A stretch of 31,452 nt of DNA from JBBQER01 sp052148155 (GCA_052148155.1 JBKQIY010000165.1:1-31452); one strand, 5' to 3'. Counted from the first letter of the stretch, positions 23,774 through 31,452 are shown. The notes: generated by a model from the sequence alone, not told the origin. Numbers and translations: made by a program.

Positions 23774-23813
23774 GTGGGGCCGTGCCGCAGAATGTGGGGC
23801 CGTGCCGGCGAAT
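23774..23813. repeat. Tandem 20-base repeat between two convergent genes
   Basis: GTGGGGCCGTGCCG occurs at 23774 and again at 23794, giving two 20-base units that differ at two or three positions. It lies in the 179-base gap between two convergent LLM genes, where no coding sequence is seen. It may mark slippage or a remnant of a longer repeat. Confidence 0.6.
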
Positions 23814-23922
23814 CGGTACCGCGGGGACGAGACGAAGCACGCAGGGCCGATGACCGACTGGGCAACGCCCAAACGTGAAGACGGTGACCGGCGGTCAGTG
23901 CATCTGCCGAGTTGGCTAGCGG

Positions 23923-24894
23923 CTAGCTGAACGGCTTGACGATGTGTTCGGCGATCAGGCGGACCTGGTCGAGATCGGCGGTGAGCGTGTGCAGCATCAG
24001 GTACTCGACGCCGACGTCGATGCGGGCCTGCACTTTGGTCTGGATCTCGTCGATGGTTCCCGGCATGTAGACCTGTTCGATGTAGTCCCATGGGCGTTCG
24101 TCGCTGACGATGGCGCCGAAACGCGCTTGTTGGGTTCCGAGTACTGCGTCGCGGTCGGTTGACTCGTCGATCCAGGTGAAGTTCTCGTGGGCCACGGTGA
24201 TCGGCGGACGCGCTGCGCCGCGGGCGGCCCGGACCTCGTCGAGGTCTTGGGCGATGAGATCGGGCGGGCAGGTCGGACGCGCGATCCAGCCGTCGCCTCG
24301 CGCGATGCGTTGCAACACGTTGGGATGCATGCCGCCGAACTCGGGCGAGGTGTCGTGCGCGAGCTGGCTGCCACCGGCGACCCACACGGGCGGCGGGGTG
24401 TCGAGGTGGGGCTCGACGGTCACTCCGTCGAGGTTGTAGTACCGGCCGTGGAATTGCACGTCGGGACCTGAGAGCAGTGCGAGCGTCGCGTCGAGCACTT
24501 CGTCGGTGCGGGCGCCGCGCTCGTGTTTGTGCACGCCGCACGCCTCGAACTCGGGCCCGTACCAACCTGCACCGACACCGTAGATGTACCGGCCGCCGGA
24601 AAGCCACTGCAACGTCGCGAGCTCTTTGGCGAGCACCGCCGGTGGGCGCACGGGAAGGATGAGGATCGATGTTCCGAGTTTGACCCGGTCGGCGATCGCG
24701 GCCACATGTGCGAGCGTGGTGAGTGAGTCGAGCCAGCTGACCCGATAGAACCGGCGTGCGGTGATGATGTGGTCGGTGATCCAGACCGAGTCGAAGCCGA
24801 CATCTTCGGCGGCCCGAGCGAACTCGCGTATGTCGTTGCCTCCGGGCCGGGCGTCGGCGGTCAGGAACGACGGCAAGAAGACGCCGAACTTCAT
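23923..24894 (-). CDS. LLM-class F420-dependent oxidoreductase
   Basis: 323 residues from ATG 24894. It opens MKFGVFLPSFLTADARPGG and has DSVWITDHIITAR, VKLGTSILILPVRPPAVLAKELATLQWLSGGRYIYGVGAGW and VWVAGGSQLAHD, the standard luciferase-like barrel with the F420-type GVGAGW loop. Its ATG overlaps the stop of the aldolase-like gene (ATGA), so it belongs to the cupin-aldolase-LLM operon. A role in oxidising a sugar-derived or aromatic intermediate is possible. It is not a recent duplicate of the other LLM proteins here, which differ throughout. Confidence 0.88.
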   Translation of the reverse strand: MKFGVFLPSFLTADARPGGNDIREFARAAEDVGFDSVWITDHIITARRFYRVSWLDSLTTLAHVAAIADRVKLGTSILILPVRPPAVLAKELATLQWLSGGRYIYGVGAGWYGPEFEACGVHKHERGARTDEVLDATLALLSGPDVQFHGRYYNLDGVTVEPHLDTPPPVWVAGGSQLAHDTSPEFGGMHPNVLQRIARGDGWIARPTCPPDLIAQDLDEVRAARGAARPPITVAHENFTWIDESTDRDAVLGTQQARFGAIVSDERPWDYIEQVYMPGTIDEIQTKVQARIDVGVEYLMLHTLTADLDQVRLIAEHIVKPFS

Positions 24895-25676
24895 GGCGCG
24901 ACTCCTGCACGCATGGACGCGGAGGTAAGGACGCCTTCGGCGACGAGTATCTGCTTGAGTCGGGCGCGGTATTGCGTGACTGGCGGGGCGAACACGGCGT
25001 CGGCAAGTGGTTGCAGTGCCGCACTCGTCGTCCGCGCCGCGGCGTGATCGCCACGGTGCCAGGCCGCGATCATCGCAACTTGTTCGGCGGTGCGAATCGC
25101 ACCGAAGCCGATCAGCGCGCCGGTGCATCCGAGCTCGAACGATTCGAGGATGAAGTTGTCGTTGCCGGTGAGCACTGGTTTCGCCGAGATCTTCACCATG
25201 TCCGCGCAGCGTGCGCGATCGAAGGACGCCTCTTTGATTGCGATCACCCCGTCGAGCGAAGTGACCTGTTCGATCGTGAAGCGGTCGTACTCGACGCCGC
25301 CCAGCGCGGGCTGGAGTTGGAACGCGATCGCCGCGACACCTGCGTCGACGACCGTGCGGTGCGCGTCCACAATGTGGTCAGCGACGGGGAACACGAGCGC
25401 GGCGTCGATGCCGGCTCGCGCGAGCGGTTTTGCGTCGGTGGGGTCGAACAGGCCGGAGACGAGCGGCAGTGACGTTTCTTCGCGTGCGATTTCGATGACC
25501 CGCAGCCGTTCCGTCAAGGTGAGCGCAGGTCCTTCGCCGGTGTCGGCGTTGACGGCAATCGCCGCTGGGCGTTGCGCGACGATCCAGCGGAGATAGTGGC
25601 GCAGGCCCGGTTCGTCGATCGCGCCGTCGGCCGTCATCGGCAACACGATTGCCGGGATCAGGCCGTCGAGACGCAC
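24891..25676 (-). CDS. Dihydrodipicolinate synthase/N-acetylneuraminate lyase-family protein
   Basis: 261 residues. The class I aldolase pattern is present: LDGLIPAIVLPMTADGAID, ADTGEGPALTLTER, and the Schiff-base lysine Lys148 in GVIAIKEASFD, followed by VLTGND. The Tyr that protonates the intermediate in DHDPS (in a YN.P motif) is replaced: this stretch reads AIAFQLQPALGG. The enzyme therefore probably cleaves or dehydrates another keto-acid, as in sugar-acid pathways. The GTG at 25676 is preferred because it starts at the first family strand and lies 1 base after the cupin stop; an ATG at 25712 is possible but overlaps the cupin gene. Confidence 0.83.
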   Translation of the reverse strand: MRLDGLIPAIVLPMTADGAIDEPGLRHYLRWIVAQRPAAIAVNADTGEGPALTLTERLRVIEIAREETSLPLVSGLFDPTDAKPLARAGIDAALVFPVADHIVDAHRTVVDAGVAAIAFQLQPALGGVEYDRFTIEQVTSLDGVIAIKEASFDRARCADMVKISAKPVLTGNDNFILESFELGCTGALIGFGAIRTAEQVAMIAAWHRGDHAAARTTSAALQPLADAVFAPPVTQYRARLKQILVAEGVLTSASMRAGVAP

Positions 25677-25677
25677 C

Positions 25678-26073
25678 TCACGCGTCGAACTGATCGTTGC
25701 CGGTGTCCGCACCGGCTAATGGAACCACGATGATCAGGACGTGCAGTTCGTCGTCGGTCGTGGCCCGGGCGGTGTGGGCGACGCCGGGCGGCACGATGAT
25801 CATGTCGCCCTTTGCGATCGGGATCGTCTGGTCGTCGAGTTCGATCTCCCCGACCCCTTCGGTGACGTAGTAGTACTCAGTGGTGCGCCGGTGTAGATGC
25901 TTGCGCGAATCACTGATACGCATGTAGTGAAACCAGACGGGCTCGTCGCTGTCGTTCTTCACGAAGTCGCGCCGCATCCCACATGTGGAGCGCCACTCCT
26001 GTTGATCGGAGAGTCGCCGCACGCTGGCCGCTCCGACCTCGACCGCTTTTACGATTTCCACCGTGTTTGCCAT
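25678..26073 (-). CDS. Single-domain cupin protein
   Basis: 131 residues from ATG 26073, with both cupin motifs: HLHRRTTEYYYVTEGVGEIEL (motif 1, with the His and Glu metal ligands) and KGDMIIVPPGVAHTARA (motif 2, third His ligand). Such small cupins include sugar isomerases, dioxygenases and ligand-binding proteins. An upstream ATG at 26112 would add 13 residues (LVLGGSSRENGL), which do not fit the family. GAGAAT lies 6 bases before the ATG and may be a -10 box. First gene of the cupin-aldolase-LLM operon. Confidence 0.85.
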   Translation of the reverse strand: MANTVEIVKAVEVGAASVRRLSDQQEWRSTCGMRRDFVKNDSDEPVWFHYMRISDSRKHLHRRTTEYYYVTEGVGEIELDDQTIPIAKGDMIIVPPGVAHTARATTDDELHVLIIVVPLAGADTGNDQFDA

Positions 26074-26140
26074 GAGGCCATTCTCGCGGCTGGAGCCACC
26101 GAGCACCAACATCGGTGCGCTGCGAGGTACGCAGCCACGG

Positions 26141-27604
26141 TCACACCGAGGAGCGACGGCTGGGGTGAAGGCGGGTCCGACGTGCCGTCATCGTGACCTG
26201 GGGCATGTCGAACGAGACCCGCAGCTCGGTCGCCGCCTGTTTCACCACGGTCTCCACCCGCGACGGACCGGCCGAGAACTCGAACGTGACGCTGCCGAGA
26301 CGGACGTCGCAGGCGCTGATGGTGGGCGCATCCGAGCAGACCAACAGCAGTTCGACGACACGGTCTGTTCCGTTGGCGACGAGCGTCACCGTCAGTGCGT
26401 CGTTGATGTACACGTCGATGGTCGAGGTCGTGTCGCCCAGCTTCACGCCGACCGCGGCGGTCGCGGTCCCGTCGACGAAGTGGGCGGTGAACGGGACATA
26501 TTGGTCCTTCGCGAAGGTCGGGAGACGTCCTCGCTCCGCGCCGACCGCCCACGCCTCGTCGAGGTAGCTCACCGCGACGATGTCGCCGAATCGTTGCTCA
26601 TGACGGCGAGGGGTGTCGACATCTTCGATGCGGATGTGGGGCACGACGGCGTCGGCGAGATCGTCGAACATCTCGAGGAAGTACAGGTCGTGCACGTGGG
26701 TCGTGTGCTCGTCGAGCCGGGGCGGCAACACTCGGGACATGTCCGCGCCTGCCAACGCGAGCCACTGACCGGCCAACGACACGTACCGGTGCAACACCAT
26801 GCCGTACGCTCGGATGTAGGGACCGCAGATGGCAGCGAGCCCGGGATGGTAGAGGCGCCCGAGTCGGGCCCCGATGTGGGTCGCGAGTTCGGTGCCCGCC
26901 TGCTCGAACTGCGGTGTCGGTGGCAACGTCACCCACAATGCGGCAGCGAACAGATCGATACCGTCATAGGTCGGCGAGTTGTATTCGTCGATGTCGCCGT
27001 GTCGTTCGAACCTGTCCATGATCCGCCGCAGTCGGTTCTCCCCGTCGTTGATGCGGTGCCGCTCGTTGCAACGGACGCCCATCCAGGACTCGAGCCATGC
27101 GTGCAGGAGATTCGGGTTCGTGTACCAATCTGGGATGCGGTCGTGCGGCTCGCCGCGCACACATCGGCCTATTGCCTCTTGCATCGCGGCGCCAAGCCCC
27201 GGCGGCAAGACGTCTGCGTACCGTTCCACCGTGTAGGCGAGAATGCAGCCGAGGAACTGCCGCCAGTTGGGGTCGTAGTGCAACCACTGCTGGGCGTGCT
27301 CAGCCGGCGGGTCGGCTTCCTCGGCACATACCTTGAACGTGCCCGACCACGGCACGCCCTCCTCTCGGTACTGGTTGGCCAAGACGGAACGGATGCCGGT
27401 CGCGGCACGCGCAACCTGACCGTGGCGCAGGTCGACAACCGCGCCGAGCGCGGTTTCTCGCACCGCGTGCAGCTGCCATGCGGAGAGGTCTCGGTCCGGG
27501 TTGACGCCCGGCGCGACACGGACAAGCTCGGCGTCCGGATCCCAGAGCCGGTCATGCACAGCTCGAAGAGCCCGCAGCCCGCTCTGGACCGGTCGTTCCG
27601 CCAT
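26141..27604 (-). CDS. Large unrecognised protein, possibly an alpha/alpha-toroid carbohydrate-active enzyme
   Basis: 487 residues from ATG 27604. No signal peptide. The first two-thirds look helical and rich in Trp, Tyr and His (ILAYTVERYADVLPPGL, DWYTNPNLLHAWLESWMGVR, IDEYNSPTYDGIDLFAAALW). These NxxL..W and EYNSPTY patterns recall heparinase-type or DUF2264-like toroids that handle uronate- or rhamnose-containing sugars. The last 150 residues look beta-rich (VGVKLGDTTSTIDVYINDALTVTLV), as in the C-terminal beta-sandwich of such enzymes. I could not place it in a named family, so the enzyme role is inference from fold pattern and neighbours. The ATG is preceded at 8 bases by TACGGT. Confidence 0.6.
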   Translation of the reverse strand: MAERPVQSGLRALRAVHDRLWDPDAELVRVAPGVNPDRDLSAWQLHAVRETALGAVVDLRHGQVARAATGIRSVLANQYREEGVPWSGTFKVCAEEADPPAEHAQQWLHYDPNWRQFLGCILAYTVERYADVLPPGLGAAMQEAIGRCVRGEPHDRIPDWYTNPNLLHAWLESWMGVRCNERHRINDGENRLRRIMDRFERHGDIDEYNSPTYDGIDLFAAALWVTLPPTPQFEQAGTELATHIGARLGRLYHPGLAAICGPYIRAYGMVLHRYVSLAGQWLALAGADMSRVLPPRLDEHTTHVHDLYFLEMFDDLADAVVPHIRIEDVDTPRRHEQRFGDIVAVSYLDEAWAVGAERGRLPTFAKDQYVPFTAHFVDGTATAAVGVKLGDTTSTIDVYINDALTVTLVANGTDRVVELLLVCSDAPTISACDVRLGSVTFEFSAGPSRVETVVKQAATELRVSFDMPQVTMTARRTRLHPSRRSSV

Positions 27605-27612
27605 CAGTTCCC

Positions 27613-27618
27613 ACCGTA
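27613..27618 (-). promoter_or_regulatory. Candidate -10 box (TACGGT) for a leaderless transcript
   Basis: Minus-strand TACGGT fits TANNNT and lies 8 bases before the ATG at 27604, in the 168-base divergent region with the Gfo/Idh/MocA gene. Confidence 0.35.
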
Positions 27619-27739
27619 GGACGCGACGATCGGCGCAACGGGCGGTGACATCGGCCGGTCGAGCTTCAGGCGGACCATCACCGCCGACCCTACGCACGCA
27701 ACGGTCGCGCATGACAGCTCCCTCCCCGACGGCGCATCG

Positions 27740-27772
27740 GTATTGTGCGAATCCTGAGGTCGAGGGGAAGCT
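27740..27772 (+). promoter_or_regulatory. Candidate -10 (TATTGT) and ribosome binding site for the Gfo/Idh/MocA gene
   Basis: TATTGT around 27741 fits TANNNT. GAGGGGAAG ends 3 bases before the GTG at 27773 and is a plausible Shine-Dalgarno, so this transcript would carry a leader of roughly 20 bases, unlike the divergent gene. Confidence 0.4.
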
Positions 27773-28906
27773 GTGGAACGAATCCGCGTCGCAGTTGTCG
27801 GAGTCGCCGGAATGGGAGCGGGTCACTGCTTCGCCGCGTCGACCCTCCCCGAATACGAACTCGTCGCGATCTGCGACATCGTGGACAGCGTCCGGGAAAA
27901 AACGGCAGCAGAATTCGGGGTCCCTGGCTTCGCGGACACCGAAGCGTTATTTGCGAGCGGCCTGGTAGAGGCGGTCATCCTCGCCACTCCGCCGTTCACA
28001 CATGTTCCGCTCGTACGCGCGGCGCTCAACAACGGACTGCACGTGTACTGCGAGAAGCCGTTCGTTGCTGACGCGATGGACGGCTATGCGCTCGGAGCTG
28101 CGGCCGACGACGCGAAGTGTGTCGTGCAGGTCGGATTCCAGTACCGGTTTCAGCCGTCGTACGAGAAGGTTCGTGCGTTGATCGACGCCGGGACGGTCGG
28201 ACCGATCTTCCGGGCCAACTTGGTGGCGACGAACTGGTTCCGGCCACAGAGCTATTTCGAAGCCGCGCCGTGGCGCAAACAGTGGCGCCAAGGAGCGGGC
28301 GGTGTGCTCATGAACCAAGCGATACACCAGCTCGACGCGCTGGTGTGGTTCACCGGCTTGCCGTCGCGGGTGTTCGCCTGCGCGACTCGCGCCCGACACG
28401 GTATCGAAGTCGAAGACGACGTGAGCGCGATGCTCGAGTTCCCCGACGGCGGACGGGGCATGCTCGTCGCGTCGACCGTCGACCCGATCGGATGGGATCG
28501 GATCGAAATCCACGGCGAAAACTGCAGCCTGATCATGCACGACCACAACCTGCGGGTCGGAACGTTCGACGGCCCCGCGCAACACCTCAGCGATCACAGC
28601 CAAAACCATTACGACCGCGTCGCCGTCACCTGGGAGGACATCGACGTGCCACCCGCGTCGCCGGGCGGTTTCGACTATCTCCTCGAAGCACACCGCGACT
28701 TCGCGCGTGCCGTCCGCGGCGGTGTCCGACCGCGCAATACCCCGGAGGCGGCGACCCGTTCAATCGAAGTCGCCAACGCCGTCTACTTGTCGGCGATACG
28801 CGACGAACCTGTCACGCTCCCGTTGGCGGCGGACGCATACGCACCGGTCTACGAGCGCCTCTGTTCCGGCGACCTCGCGCTGGCGGCATCGAGCATCGTC
28901 CGATGA
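27773..28906 (+). CDS. Gfo/Idh/MocA-family dehydrogenase
   Basis: 377 residues. The N-terminal Rossmann motif is RVAVVGVAGMGAGHCFAAS, a slightly altered GxGxxG. The conserved EKPF (CEKPFV, about 103) carries the catalytic Lys, and GVLMNQAIHQLDALVWFTG contains the conserved His of the substrate pocket. These enzymes oxidise or reduce sugars, inositols and related compounds with NAD(P). The GTG start follows a good ribosome binding site. It overlaps the next gene by ATGA. The combination with a PmoA/DUF6807 protein is common in catabolic loci for unusual sugars. Confidence 0.9.
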   Translation: MERIRVAVVGVAGMGAGHCFAASTLPEYELVAICDIVDSVREKTAAEFGVPGFADTEALFASGLVEAVILATPPFTHVPLVRAALNNGLHVYCEKPFVADAMDGYALGAAADDAKCVVQVGFQYRFQPSYEKVRALIDAGTVGPIFRANLVATNWFRPQSYFEAAPWRKQWRQGAGGVLMNQAIHQLDALVWFTGLPSRVFACATRARHGIEVEDDVSAMLEFPDGGRGMLVASTVDPIGWDRIEIHGENCSLIMHDHNLRVGTFDGPAQHLSDHSQNHYDRVAVTWEDIDVPPASPGGFDYLLEAHRDFARAVRGGVRPRNTPEAATRSIEVANAVYLSAIRDEPVTLPLAADAYAPVYERLCSGDLALAASSIVR

Positions 28907-29814
28907 TCGCCGGCGACCAGGGCAACATGGGCGCTGAGCTCCACGTCGACGACAGACGGTTCTTGGTGCATTCGAGCGACTTCGTCTCCCTCGCCTACGT
29001 GTTCTGCGGGGCCGGCCGCAAGCCATACCTGTCGATGCTGGTCGGCCCGTCGGGCCGGAACATGCTCGAAGCGCCCGCCGCCGATCACGCACATCACCTC
29101 GGGATCTGGTGGGGTCACGGCGACGTGAACGGCATCGACTTCTATCTCGAACTGCCACGGCCCGATCTTCCCGCGGGACGCATCGAACACGTCGAATTCG
29201 CGAACATCGTCAACGACCCGCCCCAGTTCGGTTTCACCGAACGGCTGCGCTGGCAGGCACCCGACGGCAACACCGTCATCGAAGAAACTCGCATTTTGCA
29301 TGCCGACTTCATCCGCGACGACTCCTACACCGTCGACCTCGACAGCACCTACACCGCGACCTGTCCGATCGTCTTCGGTGACACGAAGGAATCCGTCCTT
29401 CCCGGTATCCGCCTCGCGGAACGTCTGACCGTCAACGGCGGCGGAACGATGACCAACTCGCACAGACAGGTCAACGAAGCCGAGACGATGGGCCAACCCG
29501 CCGCGTGGATCGACTGCACCACCGAACGCAAAGGCCTGTGGTGGGGCGAAACGATCGAAGGCATCGCCTGCTTCGATCATCCCGACAACCCGCACCACGA
29601 ACCGACGTGGTTCGCGCGCGATTACGGCGTGTTCTCTCCGTTCGAAGGGCATCACTTTCTCGACGGCGGAACCCTTGCGAGAGGCGAAACCCTCCGCGCC
29701 CGGCACCGCATCCTCATCCATGGCGGCACTACCGAGACCGCAGACATCGCCGGCCACTACCGCGAATACCGCGAGGCGAGCCTCGACAGCGAACATCACC
29801 AGACGTCTCAGTAG
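28903..29814 (+). CDS. PmoA-like protein (DUF6807 family)
   Basis: 303 residues. The pattern HLGIWWGHGDVNGIDFYLE, SHRQVNEAETMG and WFARDYGVFSPFEGHHFLDGG is that of the family labelled PmoA or DUF6807, which is beta-rich and generally linked to Gfo/Idh/MocA dehydrogenases and carbohydrate loci rather than to methane oxidation. It contains many His, Asp and Glu positions that could bind a sugar. The ATG overlaps the stop of the dehydrogenase. The frame is open far upstream, but only in the shadow of the dehydrogenase gene. The exact reaction is unknown. Confidence 0.82.
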   Translation: MIAGDQGNMGAELHVDDRRFLVHSSDFVSLAYVFCGAGRKPYLSMLVGPSGRNMLEAPAADHAHHLGIWWGHGDVNGIDFYLELPRPDLPAGRIEHVEFANIVNDPPQFGFTERLRWQAPDGNTVIEETRILHADFIRDDSYTVDLDSTYTATCPIVFGDTKESVLPGIRLAERLTVNGGGTMTNSHRQVNEAETMGQPAAWIDCTTERKGLWWGETIEGIACFDHPDNPHHEPTWFARDYGVFSPFEGHHFLDGGTLARGETLRARHRILIHGGTTETADIAGHYREYREASLDSEHHQTSQ

Positions 29815-30445
29815 CTGAACCAGGCCGCACGACCCGACATGCCAGACGGACGGTGTCGTCGACGGCGCGGCGACGTCCGCGACGGTGGCCGGCCGCCTGC
29901 ATGCGGATCCGGAGATCGGCCGTGCTGTGTGCATCCCGGCCGGCTTGCTCGCGATCGTGACCGGTGCGGTCAGGCGCACGACATTCCGCGTGGGAACCCT
30001 CCCCGGGCACGCTTCGAGGTGGCGCACCCTGGCCCGCCGACACGTTCGCCGGTTCGCCGGTTCGCCGACCACGATCACGTCCGGGAATCTCAATCCTGAG
30101 GCGAGCGGCGTCCGCAGGCAACGGACGTCGTCGCGGGCGGCTGGGGCCGCGATGTGCACAGCCTGCACCCAACGCTGCGACGCCGATCGTGTCGTGCTGG
30201 GCGTCGACGCCTTCGAGCCCAGAATGTGAACTTCGACCACCCACAGCGTTGAGCGGGCGGGTTGGCTGGTGTCCGCGCCGGGACATCGAGGTCGACGACC
30301 GATCGCGTTTTTCGGCACCGACACGTTTCCTTCTCGTCGCTCGGACGATTACCCATCTAGTGAGACGCGCGCGTCGCTGCATCGTCAGCGCGAGCCACGG
30401 GCACCGTGGTCGATCTTTCGGACGAATTTCACGGGGACGAGGTTC
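29815..30445. other. 630-base spacer without a well-supported gene
   Basis: Open frames on both strands are Arg-rich and lack recognisable motifs. The best candidates are a minus-strand stretch around 29900-30250 (reading WVVEVHILGSKAS, then FPDVIVVGEPANR), which could be a decayed gene, and a plus-strand 114-codon frame at 29885. Neither has a clear start signal. The promoter of the downstream fibronectin-repeat gene should lie between about 30300 and 30430; TCTAGT near 30355 is not a good -10 box. Confidence 0.35.
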
Positions 30446-31452
30446 ATGATGAGCGAATCGAGTTCGAGGTTACGGCCGCGTGTCTGGAAGGCATGCGTGT
30501 GTGGTGTCGCGATCGTGGGCGCCTCGTTCGGTGGCGTCGCGGCCGGCGCGGCCGCGCCGACGGTCCCGGGCGCGCCGACGATCACGTCGGTGACCGCCGA
30601 AGATCACGCCATCAAGGTTGCGTTCACGAAGCCGTCCAACGGCGGTTCGCCGATCTTCAACTACAAAGCGACCTGCACGTCGAGCACCGGCGGCGTGACC
30701 CGATCCGCGAGCAACTTCCGGTCAGCTGTGTTCGTCGACGGCCTGACCGCCGGCGACACCTACACCTGCACCGTCATGGCCGAGAACCGTGCCGGGTTCG
30801 GTCCGCCGTCCGCGCCGTCGGGTCCGGTCGTCGTGCTCCCGATCCTGCCGGACGCGCCGACGATCACGTCAGTGACCGCCGAAGATCACGCCATCAAGGT
30901 TGCGTTCACGAAGCCGTCCAACGGCGGTTCGCCGATCTTCAACTACAAAGCGACCTGCACGTCGAGCAACGGCGGCGTGACCCGATCCGCGAGCAACTTC
31001 CGGTCAGCTGTGTTCGTCGACGGCCTGACCGCCGGCGACACTTACACGTGCACGGTCACGGCGAAGAACAACGCCGGTACCGGCCCCCCGTCCGCGCCAT
31101 CGAGTCCGGTCGTGGTGCTCCCGGTGTTGCCGGACGCGCCGACGATCACGTCAGTGACCGCCGAAGATCACGCCATCAAGGTTGCGTTCACGAAGCCGTC
31201 CAGCAACGGCGGTTCGCCGATCTTCAACTACAAAGCGACCTGCACGTCGAGCAACGGCGGCGTGACCCGCTCGTTGGCTGAGCTTCGATTCACGATTGAT
31301 GTCGTCGGTTTGAGCGCCGGCAAAACCTACACGTGCACGGTCACGGCGAAGAACAACGCCGGTGCCGGTCCGCCGTCCGCGCCGTCGGGTCCGGTCGTCG
31401 TGCTCCCGATCCTGCCGGACGCGCCGACGATCACGTCAGTGACCGCCGAAGA
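30446..31452 (+). CDS. Secreted fibronectin type III repeat protein (open at the window edge)
   Basis: The frame is open for 335 codons from ATG 30446 to the end of the window, so the gene is partial. It starts MMSESSSRLRPRVWKACVCG, then a hydrophobic stretch (VAIVGASFGGVAAGAAAAP) with a probable AxA cleavage site near residue 34, so it is exported. Three complete FnIII domains and the start of a fourth follow; each begins APTITSV and contains YTCTV.AxNxAGxGPPS. Each carries an internal CT..TYTCTV pair of cysteines that could form a disulfide. The role is likely cell-surface or extracellular adhesion, but no catalytic domain is visible within the window. GGACGAGG before the ATG is a fair ribosome binding site. 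The annotation of the +1-shifted frame through this region is wrong. Confidence 0.88.
   Translation, partial: MMSESSSRLRPRVWKACVCGVAIVGASFGGVAAGAAAPTVPGAPTITSVTAEDHAIKVAFTKPSNGGSPIFNYKATCTSSTGGVTRSASNFRSAVFVDGLTAGDTYTCTVMAENRAGFGPPSAPSGPVVVLPILPDAPTITSVTAEDHAIKVAFTKPSNGGSPIFNYKATCTSSNGGVTRSASNFRSAVFVDGLTAGDTYTCTVTAKNNAGTGPPSAPSSPVVVLPVLPDAPTITSVTAEDHAIKVAFTKPSSNGGSPIFNYKATCTSSNGGVTRSLAELRFTIDVVGLSAGKTYTCTVTAKNNAGAGPPSAPSGPVVVLPILPDAPTITSVTAE
30572..31452 (+). repeat. Tandem 282-285-base direct repeats encoding FnIII domains
   Basis: Unit starts at 30572, 30854, 31136 and 31421, giving periods of 282, 282 and 285 bases; the third is longer by one Ser codon (PSSNGG). The first about 160 bases of the first three units are almost identical at DNA level, third codon positions included, while the third unit diverges from about 31270 to 31330. 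Confidence 0.92.

Noticed and set aside
23910..23930. GCTAGCGGCTAGC near the LLM stop codon as an attachment site or terminator
   Set aside because: It is a short duplication without a T-run or long stem, and no integrase or element boundary is nearby.
26063..27619. A 518-codon plus-strand frame opposite the 487-aa protein
   Set aside because: Codon positions and composition favour the minus-strand gene, whose N-terminus, Trp/Tyr patches and promoter spacing are coherent; the plus frame is its mirror.
30406..31281. A 291-codon plus-strand frame across the repeat region
   Set aside because: Its translation is Arg/Asp-rich low complexity. The correct frame begins at 30446, encodes a signal peptide and FnIII domains, and was missed because it has no stop in the window.
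30572..31452. Possible CRISPR or satellite array
   Set aside because: The repeat unit is 282-285 bases, in frame and coding for FnIII domains; there is no short repeat with unique spacers.

Overview
The window comes from a high-GC actinobacterium. Gene content points to an Acidimicrobiia-like or mycobacteria-related lineage: three F420-type luciferase-like oxidoreductases, a DUF7064-like protein, an EchA20-like steroid-ring hydrolase, a DevR/DosR-type regulator, GTG starts, ATGA overlaps and several promoters placed for leaderless transcripts. This placement is inference, since no rRNA or marker gene is present. Nothing looks like a phage, IS element or CRISPR array.

Layout. 1-3207: start of a sulfatase (minus, cut by the window), a VOC protein, a DUF7064-like protein, an LLM oxidoreductase and a small lipoprotein. 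3208-5694: GH3 beta-glucosidase with a PA14 insert. 5723-10132: a tightly coupled plus-strand operon (EchA20-like crotonase, alkyl-DHAP-synthase-like flavoprotein, HAD hydrolase, histidine phosphatase, second crotonase). 10143-13793: a second operon opened by a CBS-citrate synthase fusion, then a SnoaL-like protein, a hotdog thioesterase and a P450. Both operons look like acyl-CoA, lipid or steroid metabolism.

14259-21437 is the most interesting part: a DosR-like dormancy/hypoxia island. It holds a zinc alcohol dehydrogenase; a minus-strand operon of PNPOx-like protein, histone-deacetylase-family amidohydrolase and universal stress protein; a divergent PAS-PAS-GAF histidine kinase of DevS type; a frameshifted remnant of an ADP-forming acyl-CoA synthetase; a second PNPOx-like protein; a DevR-like response regulator; and an unrecognised 45-codon gene coupled to the regulator by a GTGA overlap. 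The regulator keeps the M. tuberculosis DevR recognition helix. Sites resembling the DosR box lie before the dehydrogenase, between PNPOx and kinase, and before the synthetase remnant (a near-perfect GGGACTTTGGTCCC). The kinase and regulator probably switch the island on under low oxygen or redox stress.

21799-23743: an Alg14-Alg13-type glycosyltransferase fused in one chain, and an LLM oxidoreductase. 23923-29814: a probable sugar or glycan catabolic locus of two divergent arms (cupin, DHDPS-like aldolase and LLM oxidoreductase, with an unrecognised 487-aa protein on the minus arm; a Gfo/Idh/MocA dehydrogenase and a PmoA/DUF6807-family protein on the plus arm). 30446-end: a secreted fibronectin-III repeat protein, still open at the window edge, with 282-285-bp tandem repeats nearly identical at DNA level.
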